Source: Petrosia ficiformis
Taxonomy: Eukaryota; Porifera; Demospongiae; Haplosclerida; Petrosiidae
DNA length: 64,000 nucleotides
Direction of reading: 5' to 3'
Assembly: GCA_947044365.1 (NCBI GenBank)
Contig: OX345645.1
Coordinates: 6,205,741 to 6,269,740 of the forward strand
The stretch's first letter is position 1. Each line of letters starts with the position of its first letter. Positions 32,570 through 43,400 of the stretch are shown one piece after another. The notes beneath the pieces were generated by a model, which searched no databases, was not told the origin of the DNA, and saw only the letters and a list, made by a program, of their open reading frames with translations. The translations under genes and the position numbers were made by a program.

Positions 32570-34290
32570 ATAATATAGTTAACTATAACTATAACTGTAG
32601 CTAAAACTCCTTTTAGTAAGACATTGTGACTTTTAGTTAACAATGGGCACTTTTAGTTAGTGAACTAAAACTAAAACCTTTTTTGGTAAGCCTAATATTA
32701 TTTAAAGTAAACATTTCAGGCATACTATAATAAGCTAAAAGTGGTCATAATTGTCAAATTACTTGATATAAACCTCACTTATACCTGTAGCTACCACAGA
32801 CGCCATGCTTGAGTGAGAACATAAAGACCTTGACATAAGTAAGTCTATACACCTACTATAGCATACATTAGTGTCTGGTGAATAATACTAGAATCAGAGA
32901 CATGTAAAACTTAAATTCAAGTAATATCTAGAAAAGTGTTTGATATTCCTTACAGAATCCGTAAGATATTAAATTTAGATTTGTAATATCACAAAAAATA
33001 TATGCTTGATATACATACATTAGTTGCTCTATCGTGAATCTCGCATTAGGACTTGAGCAATCTTTGTTATCATTAACTATATGGTAACTGCATTTGTAAC
33101 TCTATTATTATAGTGTTTCAATAAAGTATATATGATTACTAACTGCATATATATGGGCTGGATATACCTTCAGATATGTATAGCAGCATAACCCGAGGTG
33201 CACATTCTACTATATGCTGCACCCATTAATTGACTGAGTCCCTCAGTATTACTTAACTATGTATAGAGGACATAGAGGTTTATATTAAGGTTTTTATTAG
33301 TGCTGTTTTAGTGTGACAATAATGACCACTTTTAGTTATAGTTATAACTAAAATAATAATATTCAGGCTTATATACGTACTAATAAAAGGGTTTTAGTTT
33401 TAGTTGAAAGTGTCCATTGTTGGCCATTTTTCATTTTAGTTGAAATAGACTTGTAATTTACGTAGTTTTTGTTATAAGTTAACTAAAACACCCTAACTCA
33501 CATACACAAATGCAAGTATTCTTAATATAGAGATGTCTTTGTGTAATACATATAATGTTGTTTAGGAGTTGTTAAATAATAATAATTAACTCAGGGATTG
33601 CTAGTGGCTATGACCAATACCAAGCTTTAGCTTAATTAACCCTCACCTGTGTAGGTGGATTGGAGGGTTACATAGACATCAGTACTCTTGTGAAAGTATT
33701 GTTGTATTTAACTATAACTATAACTAAAACATCTTTTAGTAAATAACAGGTTGTGATTTATATTTAACTAAAATATTGCTCCATACACAATTATAGATTA
33801 TTCTCAGCGTATAGTATGAAAAAGCCCTTATAGAATATTAGTGTTATTTAATTAGTGATCCCTTTTAGTTATGGTTATAAAATGTTGTATGATCGGTTTC
33901 TCAATAGCTATAGTTATAGTTTAATTATTAAAATAAATAAATAATAAAAAAACATTTTCAAAAATGAAAGAGTATGTAGGGATATATATCAAAACCGAAA
34001 AAAGCACAGTAACAAGATTGGGATGGTGCCTTGCTTTGGTAACAAAATTAAATACCACTTCCACATAACAACCGTACATAAGTATCATTTCTTTGTGTTT
34101 TGCCTTTACTCTAGCTGTATATACTTATGTGTAGTTGTTAGTAGTGCTATTTTAGTTAACTATAATTAAAACTAAAACGTTTTTTAGTATATAAGGCATT
34201 GTGACTTTTAGTTAATCAAAATTACAAGTCTACTGCAATAACTAAATGAAACCCTTTTAGTAATTGAACAAAGTTAGAACAATAGACTTG
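32570..34290. repeat. Cluster of TTAGTTAACTAA-family MITE pieces in central spacer
   Basis: Copies or fragments around 32575-32765, 33297-33490, 33700-33760 and 34140-34310 carry the CTTTTAGTTAACTAAA, GGCCAATAATGG and TAGTAAGCCTAATATT motifs. The intervening DNA is AT-rich with no supported exon. Confidence 0.55.
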
Positions 34291-34404
34291 TAATTTACAC
34301 TAAAAGAGGAGTTAGTTATACAACCACATAATGAATGCAGGAAGCTGTCAAAATGTCACATTAAAAGCTGTGGTTAATCACTGCATTAATAACATCTGTC
34401 TATA

Positions 34405-34634
34405 CATGATGTTATTGGAGATGAACGAAGAAAGAAAGACACCTGAGGCAATGGAATAATGAAAACGAGAGTTGCCTCATGTGGGATTCGAACCCACAAC
34501 ACTCTGTACTCCAGACAGATGCTCTACCAACTGAGCTACCAAGGCAGCCCAGCTGGCAGGGTCCGAATCAAACATGCAGTGTTCATGCTCCATATATATA
34601 TCTCATATAGTGCTGCGAATTGATATATAACTAT
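34405..34634. mobile_element. Candidate tRNA-derived SINE insertion
   Basis: The left arm of the inverted duplication reads straight across this position (CTGTCTATA then TTAAATAAATGTATA on the complement near 9910-9935), so ~230 bases were inserted here. The insert contains the tRNA-like sequence at 34473-34545. Confidence 0.6.
34473..34545 (-). tRNA. tRNA-like sequence, anticodon GGA, probably SINE-derived
   Basis: A box TAGCTCAGTTGGTAGAGC and B box GGGTTCGAATCCCAC are both near-consensus. The anticodon arm TCTGT-CTGGAGT-ACAGA pairs fully, giving GGA (serine). Acceptor stem GCCTTGG/ATGAGGC pairs mostly, with two wobbles and one mismatch. A serine tRNA should have a long variable arm, but this has a five-base one, and it sits in a mobile insertion, so it is more likely a SINE head than a working gene. 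Confidence 0.5.
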
Positions 34635-34918
34635 GTTAAATAAATGTATATTGTAGTGTTGTTTTACTATGACAAAATGACTCTGTTTCTGAAACGTTTA
34701 TATTTAATTATATTAGGCTTACTAAAAGGGTTTTAGTTTTAGTAGACTAACTAAAAGTGACCATTATTGGCCATTTTTCATTTTAGTTAGTTATAGTTAT
34801 TAGACTTGTAATTTAGTTATAGTTTAGTTAACTAAAAGTCACAATACCTTACTAAAAAGAGTTTCAGTAACTCAAACAACACTGGTATGTCAGGGTAGCA
34901 GACCGACTAGTGCTATCA

Positions 34919-35045
34919 CATAGGCGGCGGAAACAGGGGGGCACCAGGGGCACTGTGCCCCCCCCCCTTAAAGCTTGCTTGAAGCTTGTTTTCATTAATA
35001 ATTAGTTGTGCCCCCCTTTCCTAATGAACTTCCTCCACTTATGTA
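34919..35045. mobile_element. Small C/G-homopolymer-rich insertion
   Basis: Absent from the left arm (GACTAGTGCTGTCATGG is continuous there on the complement). Ends ACATAGGCGGCGGA and TCCTCCACTTATGT are roughly inverted. Contains a run of nine or more C. Confidence 0.55.
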
Positions 35046-36185
35046 CCATGGAAACTTTTCATGTCATACTGTATGTTATGTAACTTTGTAATCATAATGT
35101 ATATTTACTGTTATGAATACAGCAGTAGAAAAAGTTGCTATTATCAATAAATCGAATACAGCTAAAGAATACCTTATTTCTCTTCCAAGATATAAAATTG
35201 TGATATGATATTAATGCATAAGTATGTGACAATATACTGCACATCACAGTAGCTCAATTAGTCTATACAATTTTCAATACATGTATTAAACAAAAGAGAT
35301 TCTACTCTATCAAGAGTATATCGACTCACAAAGAGAAGAGGAACATGTAATAATACAATAGACCATAATGAGTATGAATTAGTGGTTTTAGTTGATAATA
35401 ATGACTACTTTTAGTTATAGTTATAGTATGTCTAGTTTATCACAATTGTAGTTATATTAGGCTTACTAAAAGGGTTTTAGTTTTAGTTAACTAACTAAAA
35501 GTGCCCATTATTGGCCATTTGTTAGTTATAAATAATGCTACAGACAGTACGTTACTTAGGGTGCAGTCAATATATTCTAAAAATAGTAACAGGTTCAGAT
35601 TTTTAATTACAACACTGTTGTAGATTGTTCATGCATGTTATAGAGAAAGGTGTCAACTGCAAAAATAATAGTAGGCGCCTTGAACAATGATTGTACTGTT
35701 CTCACAAATGCATGAGTTGACCATGCAGTTACCATGTGTTGTTTTAGTTAGCTAGCATCAGGTTTAGTTATAGTTATATTTCGCTTAATACAGAGATGTA
35801 CTTATTTCAGAGAGCTTGGAATAGTGAGGTTACACTATGGTATTATTGATAAAGGGATGACAATAGTGAATTCTAGTGCTAAGTGATACTGATACAAAAA
35901 TATTGATATCACTGATACAAACCTCTTCCTCTGAAGTATTGATATTCGTTAAAAATAATTTTGATCTGATACTAATCTGCCACACCCGATTATATTTCAC
36001 AGCGCTTCCACAATTTCAACTGAATTTGTATATATAAAATCGGATGTTTATCTAATATCATACACATATAAGTCTTGGTATCATATTTGATACCAATACT
36101 GATTCCCAAATTATTTAGTATCATATCGAAGTGAAAATACTGGTACCCCACAGCACTAGTAAATTATATATATGTAATATATATA

Positions 36186-36259
36186 GTATGCTAATAGGTC
36201 CAAAATATAGGACACAAAACAAGGGTCCTATATGCGGTATATAGGACCTATTAGCATAC
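36186..36259. repeat. Palindrome with 16-bp arms
   Basis: GTATGCTAATAGGTCC and GGACCTATTAGCATAC enclose about 40 bases that themselves contain GGTCCTATATGC / GGTATATAGGACC pieces. Confidence 0.75.
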
Positions 36260-36275
36260 TATATACAATATATTG

Positions 36276-36373
36276 TATGATGGTGACATCTCCTGCATAG
36301 TGTGCACATGGAAGATCTATAAACAATATATAGAACTCGCCACATCAAAGGAAGGGATGATGTCACCATCATA
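36276..36373. repeat. Second palindrome, 15-bp arms
   Basis: TATGATGGTGACATC and GATGTCACCATCATA enclose about 68 bases. It follows the first palindrome directly. Confidence 0.7.
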
Positions 36374-36874
36374 CTATATATATATAATGTGTAATTATAA
36401 GATTGGAGGTGTTACCATTACAGTTCACCAGCTCCTCCTCCTTTAGTGGACTGTAGCACAGTCATCATTCATTTTAGTCTTATCAATATTCGTTTGCAAA
36501 ATCTCATGATCCTTGATTTTGAGCTGCCACAAACACACCACTTCAGTCCACTGAGTCCAGATGTACAGTCAAATGAATCCACATGGCCTGGAATCTTCAG
36601 AGAGGGGTGTGGCTGGTCTGCTTGCAAATGTTAGTTGTGGATGGTATGTTAAAATTTAAAAGACTAATTAATTAATTAAATTTTATTATTATTACAGAAT
36701 TGCAGAAGTACTCCATCAGTACTATGGTAGCATACTCTAAAACAGTCGTACCAATCCTTTCATGTTAATGGTATAGATATAATATACTATTACTATACAT
36801 ACAGTACATACAGTACATACATATGCGCATACTATATGCACATAAGTTTGGGATCAAGTATAAAGAACAGTACC

Positions 36875-38751
36875 ATGCAAGAGAGCGTGTCCTTGATCAT
36901 CCTAGGTTCTCTTGTCATCAGTGTTTTAATCTGTATCATTTATAATGCCTACTTGAGGTACTGTTCTTTATGCTTGATAGTAGGTATGTATGTGCATACA
37001 TATAATCATATATACTTTACATATGTACATATGTAGCTACGTACATACATACATACATATAATCATAGAAAAGTTGCCAAGGTGGTTGTTTTCCAGAATA
37101 AATGGGGCAAACCACCCTTTTGTGTTAGCACATGGAAAACTATGGGGTGTTCTAATTGGGATCACTGCAAATAAGCAGGTGTGATATCACAAATTAACAC
37201 TTATGACTGTCTGTGTAAACACACTATGAATCTTTCAGCAGCTGTTACAGAAGAAGCTCTTAACACTCACTTTTTGCAAGAGGGCAAGATTGCAGCCCTG
37301 ATACACATGTACTACATACATACATACATACACACATACCTAAATACATACATACATACATACATACATACACACATACCTAAATACATACATACATACA
37401 TACATACACACATACCTAAATACATGCATACATACATACATACATACACACATACCTAAATACATACATACATACATACATACATACATACACACATACC
37501 TAAATACATGCATACATACATACATACATACACACATACCTAAATACATACATACATACATACATACATACATACACACATACCTAAATACATGCATACA
37601 TAAATACATACATACATACATACATACATACAACATACATACATACATACATAAAATGGGTAGATCTTCTCACAGCTGTGTAAATTCAAGGAGGGATTTG
37701 GTTTATACTATAAACCAAGTCCCTCCTTTCTATTTTATACCTTTTTCATGTATATACTCTCAAGTATTCTGTTATGTAGCACTTTTACATCAACCTGACT
37801 CAATTAAGTAAGTGTGTGGGTATGTATTATTAACTTATTGCAGAATTCATGGCTGCATCTGGGAATTAGTGTTGTTTTATATAGTTAACTATAATTACAA
37901 CAAAAACACATTTTAGTAAGGCATTATGACTTTTAGTTAACCAAATCATAAGTCTATTTTAATAACTATAACTAACTAAATTGAAAAATGACACTTTTAG
38001 TTAGTTAACTAACCCTTTTAGTAAGCCTAATATTATTTTAGTTAATTAAACTATAACTAAACTAAAAATTGGAGAAACTAGTCATACTGTAACTATAACT
38101 AAAAGTGGTCATTATTATCATACTAAAACAACATTGATGAGAATACGAACTTTATTGGATTTAAACAAAAATATACTTTTTCACATTTGCAGAAACATTT
38201 TCATTATTTTATTATTAGGAGCTTTCAAGAAAGGCTATGCAAGTGCAAGCATTGATGCATGCATGCATGCATGTGTGTGTTTTGAAATGGACTTAATTCG
38301 ATTTTCTACATTATATACAGATAGATGCAGAGCAGTGACGTTTATTTCCCTAACAAATCTTCATGGAATATTTCAGTGATATTCCCGACTTGTATATATC
38401 AGTATTCTAATTTCTGGTATTGCGAATTGTCTCACCTGTAAAGGTGGAATGGAGGGTCACTGTAATCTTTAAAATATTAACACAAGTGCATGAAAAATGA
38501 CTTTTTATTAACTTTGAAACAGGAAATTGATGTTTCAATAATAATATTGGTCAATTGAAAACTTATTTATAGATAAAAATAGTTAATTAACTACAATTAA
38601 CCATAATAATTATTATAGTTAATTAATTTAATAATTGTATAGTGTTGCAGGATTATGGTGCAGGTGTGGAGCAAATGACGACTGCCAATCTGTGTGTGTG
38701 GATTATTTTAATAATCTTGATTGCAAATGGGAATGTACTAACTGCTCATAG
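36875..38751 (+). CDS. Gene E (tentative): short secreted Cys-rich protein
   Basis: Tentative exons: 36875-36983 (ATG, hydrophobic leader MQESVSLIILGSLVISVL…, donor GTATGT), 38219-38242 (AFKKGYA) and 38651-38751 (acceptor TGTTGCAG). The last encodes eight cysteines, WCRCGANDDCQSVC onward to CTNCS and TAG. Phases match (1-1) and the total is 234 nt, 77 residues. The last exon is the best part: its C-x3-C-x8-C-x3-C-x2-C resembles the family framework. The leader lies in a palindromic repeat (ATCAAGTATAAAGAACAGTAC arms), so it may be chance. Exons 38219-38242 and upstream have a duplicate at 63972-63995. Confidence 0.3.
37150..37330. repeat. Interspersed repeat leading into CATA microsatellite
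   Basis: Direct copy of 63160-63290 and inverted relative to 7240-7430. Confidence 0.65.
37316..37653. repeat. CATA-based compound minisatellite
   Basis: (CATA)n broken periodically by CACACATACCTAAATACAT, giving units of about 45-65 bases, seven or so copies. Open frames in it (YIHT, CMYV repeats) are products of the repeat. Confidence 0.9.
37844..37869 (+). pseudogene. Shortened copy of the gene G tail exon
   Basis: Acceptor TTATTGCAG then AATTCATGGCTGCATCTGGG, ending at TAG. The gene G copy at 63579-63631 has 27 additional bases encoding the hydrophobic part. The deletion keeps the frame, but the tail here would be only eight residues. Confidence 0.35.
37867..38135. mobile_element. TTAGTTAACTAA-family MITE
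   Basis: Begins TAGTGTTGTTTTA and ends near AAAACAACATTGATG, directly after the TAG above. Its duplicate is 63630-63898. Confidence 0.7.
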
Positions 38752-40428
38752 AAGTTAGTGTACAGTTACATACAATGTGTGTCATTATAAAGCTATATGT
38801 GTTTTGTGAGTAGCTGAAGTGTTGGGACAACTTCCATAGTCCAGGCCAAGTTTATTCTTGATGATATGATTATGTGTTATTGTGCAAATAGCAAATATAT
38901 TTCTGTTCAATAGATTAGTAATATGTGGACTGATCCACAAGACACCATCACTGACTCTCTTTCTTTCTCTCTCTATATATATATATTAATCTCAAAGTAT
39001 CTGGAACAGAAAATGTAAAAGTTGCATATGGTGAGTCACAATCTCTGATTATAGAGGCATATGCATGGTTGCTGTTAAACTAATTAAATTACAATCATTA
39101 CTTTCAGCAAGTCAGATTGCAATTAGGTCCGATTGACATTGTGTAGGGATGTCATCCAATATAGGAATATATGGTAAATCCACCATTTTGAGTGGCGAGA
39201 TACTATACAATACAGTGTAGTGGTGTCCATTACTTGCTACGTTCTCTCTAGTGAAAGCAGAAAGTTGATGAATCTTAACAGTCTGGTAGTTTCCAATAAG
39301 AATTAAACATCATAATTGCTATTTTTGAGAATGCAATAGCAACAACCATTCCATTGCCGCTCATAATATGGTAAATATCTGACCTTCCAGCCTCAGCTGC
39401 ACAAGGTGTATTGCAATTTGCTTAAAATTGTTCTAAGTTGTTTAGAAGAGCCCCATACTATACAATATGCTTGCACCACTGAAAAATCGTTTGTAGTAGA
39501 TGATTATGACGAGACGTTTTCGTACTACTTACTTTACAACCTTGCACAAACAAAAATGACTAATGGAAATGAATAAGTAAGTAATGAATGTCTTAACTTA
39601 GTGGATATTATCTTAATCCTGCTATTAATTGTGTGCACTAAATTTAGGGATTTTTAAAAGCTTGGGTTTAGCACCATTAATTTTAGCGAATTCTGAGCCA
39701 CTCCTTATATGCCTAATAAAATGGTCATGAAGTATATTTTTTAGTATATAGCCTAATATCATTAATTATTTCGTTAGTTGCTAAAATTAATACATGCAAT
39801 TAAAAGTAGGCTTAACGTATCTCATTCACGGGTTCAAAGATATCATTAGAAAACAAGAATTGAAGAGCACCGAATACTGTGGTTTTACAACTAAAACTGG
39901 TTTACTGTGCAATTTACCAAGAGCCAGCTAGAGTCTAGGGTTCAAGGAAGATTCTGTCAAAAAGGGTTCTGAGGGTTCTAGAGTCTCCGGCAGGGTTCTA
40001 GTGAAATAGTGGAAGAGAGGTGCTGCACCACTCTATGCAATACCGTTTACCTTTGATGTGGTCCGAGGAATGCAATTAAATCACTAATATACTTAGATTT
40101 CTGTCGGCACCACTCTGTTGAAATGTGGCTAGCTAAAATACTCTTCGGCATTTTGTGCATTCGAAATACTAGGGCTCTGTAAATGTGTATCTCCAGTCGA
40201 TGACTTTCTTATATTAATAATTATTATAGTTATCATTACAATATTATCAAAATTGCAATTGCAAAAGAATAATAAAAAATTGGGATATATATCAAAACCG
40301 AAAAAGCACAAGATTGCAATTCTCAGGCTAATACAATTAATTGTCCCAGTTATTATCACTCAAGTATTGAGTGTAATAAATGCCTAAATATTTTCACAAA
40401 TACCATTTCTCCTATTCCTTCTTTATAG
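38752..40428. other. Spacer between gene E and gene D
   Basis: A possible 33-nt phase 1-1 micro-exon lies at 38998-39030 (acceptor CTCAAAG after a long CT-rich tract, donor GTGAGT, encoding SGTENVKVAY). It could belong to the missing 5' part of gene D. Otherwise AT-rich; no signal-peptide exon could be found. Confidence 0.3.
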
Positions 40429-43400
40429 ATTCTATCACAGATGAACCAAGTCATTGGAAACCAATAAGTGAGTTTCTAATGACCACAGTTATATACCTAT
40501 GATTACAGGGTTTCCCTCAGGATAAATGTTAAGGATGGGGGAGTGCATTAGTGGGGCATGACATTTGATCAACAATGTTCAATTGGTATTGTAAAACTAT
40601 TACTTGTAGGTAGTGTTGTTTTAGTTAACTACATGTATAACTAAAACCCCTATTAGTAAGGCATTTTGAAATTTAGTTAACTAAACTATAACTAAAGTAC
40701 AGGTCTACTTTAAAATTAAAGGATGGAGGAATGCCATTGTTTAGGGGAAACACTGGATTACAATTAATGAAATTTAATGTTTGTGTATTGGCATTGTTTT
40801 TCATATATGTACTGATAACTGATCCCATTATATCGACCTTCTGGTTTCTGATTCTTTCAATGAAAATGGGCATTTTTTCAATAATTATAAAAGCGATTAA
40901 TGATGTTATAATCACAAGAAATGACTTTATTAGTACACTTATTACAATATCGGTTACATGTATCCAAATAATCGATAATGATGCTAGAAATAATGGCCAA
41001 TGTGAACCAATGCCAATTATCTATCCAGTTATCAATCAGTACTTCAATAAATGGTGTTATTGTGGGACTTGATGTATTAATAGGTGTGGCACTTAGAATG
41101 GATACTTACACTAGAGTTACAGTACGTCTACAGAGCAAACCAACTTATAGAAATCATCTTTTGCAGCTGAAAATATGTAGCAAAGGTTTTTACAAGAATT
41201 TTTAGAAAGTGAGATGAGTGGAAAAATAGTTTCAGACATAGCAATGATTCATTTAGATTAGAAAGTTAAAGGAGTAGTTTCATCATTGATCTGTGCACTG
41301 AGACTGAATTCACTTTACAGAACTAAATATTCAGTGGTGAATAGCATGTTAGAGACATTAGTGCCATCAGCAATGATTGATAGGCACTGCAAATCAATCA
41401 TAGGGATCTATAGCTTACAGGTACATCACAGTTACTGGCAGGTGTTATATATAGAGATATGGAACCACAGGGCTGATATAAGACCCATAATGATATTCAT
41501 AATAGATTATATCAGTCTGAGCATGCATAGTTAAGTTGTAAATTAAAGAGAAGTTGGAGAAGAAGAGTTGTTAACAAATGAAAAAAGGGAAGAAAAGGCA
41601 CATAGATGTCCCCAAGAAAGCTTAAAACGAAGAGTGAAGGGCTGATATTGCTGATACACACCTCGAAGCCATGTTGTATATATTTCATATCACTAAGTTT
41701 AAAATATTCTGATAAATGCTTACATTTTAGCTCTCATTGCGCCGCCATTTCACAGGAAACTAACTAAATTTGGTATCTTGGTGGAGCAATAATTTATCTT
41801 CCTGGATACCAATTTCAGTTTGCTGCCCGTAAAAAAACATCGTTGAATATTGAACATTTAATTATAAGCTTTTGACAAAATTATTAAATTGTCAAATGCT
41901 TAATTTTCGCATCTACAGTCACAAATAAAATGAATATAAATATTTATTATACTTTTAGGCAGTAATGATAATGAAGATAAAGTGACAGTACAGGAAGGTA
42001 ATGTTTAATAATCAAGTCACAAATTTTATTGTTGAGTCAATACAATTCCATAGATATTATCAGTGACGATACCTTACAGTTACTTAAAGAAAATGTAATA
42101 GGCAAGTATTAACACTATAATATAGTTAACACTAAAACTATAGTGTTGTTCTAGTATGACAATAGTTACGTTACCACTTTTAGTTATAGTTATAATATAA
42201 CAATTTATTAATTTTGTTATAGTTAATTTTTGGCAATTTAAGCAATATTAGGCTTACTATAAGGGTTTTAGTTTTAGTTAACTAACTAAAAGTCTGTTAT
42301 TGGCCTATTTTCATTTTAGTTAGTTATGGTTATTACAATAGACTTGTATTTTAGTTTTAGCTATAGTTAACTAAAATAATAATATTTTGTTTACTAAAAG
42401 GTTTTAAGTTAACTAACTACATGTAAAAGTGCCATTGTTGGCCATTTTTCATTTTAGTTAGCTACAGTTATTACAACAGACTTAATTAACCCGAGTGTTC
42501 CCACTAATCTTTGCAACGGCTTACTTTTGAAGATTCTTGGTCACTGCGAAGAAAAGAGCACACTAGGTCTACTGTGAGATTCAAGCGATTTGCAAGAAAA
42601 CTCTTCGATGGAAAAGATACAGTCGTGCAAAGTCGAAAAATAGGCTTTTTTCACCCGTCGCCATTGTTACTCAGTCACGCCTATGTAACATTATTAATTA
42701 ATTGGTTAATCCGAACGTAAGCGGAGATTATAGTAATCGAGCATGCATACGCATTTTGCCGAAGATTCTAGAAAGGTTGAAGTGTTTCTTCAGCTATCTG
42801 TGACACCAGTTCTGAGGAGATATGAATCTGAGTTGATGAGGAACGCCCATGACGCCCTGTTTCATTGTATGCTGAGAAGCATACATTCATAGTAGCATCT
42901 TTTTAGCGAGGGTTCTGCACTTTAGTGCATTCATTAACTGTAGTCACAATACCTTGCTAAAAGCATAGTTAAAACTAAGACCTCTAGTATTTAAGCCTGT
43001 ATGTATAGACTCTATTAGTGCTGCCATGATATAAGGACATATCATACAGTGTTCTGCCCAGGAAATTCAGAGTGGTGGTTAGATTCTACATTGCTGTTTA
43101 TCCAATATATACTTAATTCTGTCTCAGTAGCCTATATATGTATTATCTGAGAAGTGGTTAATTAATACTGAGTGGTGGTTAATTAATGCTGAGTGGTGGT
43201 TATTCCCGACCAGTGTGGGCAGAACACTGATCATATATGTGACGAAAATAGATCTAATCAGCTAATTAAATAATTTCTTACCTTCAATTGCTCACCATTT
43301 CACAATTTTGTACAGGAAGTCAATGAAATGTGGTATCTAGAATGGGTTATTATAAAGCTCCATGGATACCAATTTTCAGTAATGTTTTGTACTATATGGT

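Larger units (their letters stand above)
34290..36420. repeat. Right arm of the inverted duplication
   Basis: Inverted partner of 8304-10050. Longer because of insertions at about 34405-34634 (tRNA-like SINE) and 34919-35045. Confidence 0.75.

Noticed and set aside
36446..36634. 62-codon frame ending CGWSACKC
   Set aside because: Starts without ATG, has no clear splice partner, and borders the inverted duplication; the cysteines do not fit the family spacing.
37181..37648. Open frames in the CATA minisatellite
   Set aside because: Low-complexity repeat translation on both strands, no splice or codon evidence.
40731..41072. 113-codon frame with a signal-peptide-like MKFNVCVLALFFIYVL
   Set aside because: The sequence recurs in degraded form at about 54190-54330, so it is a repeat; no phase-compatible donor joins it to gene D. 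A search for further copies would settle it.
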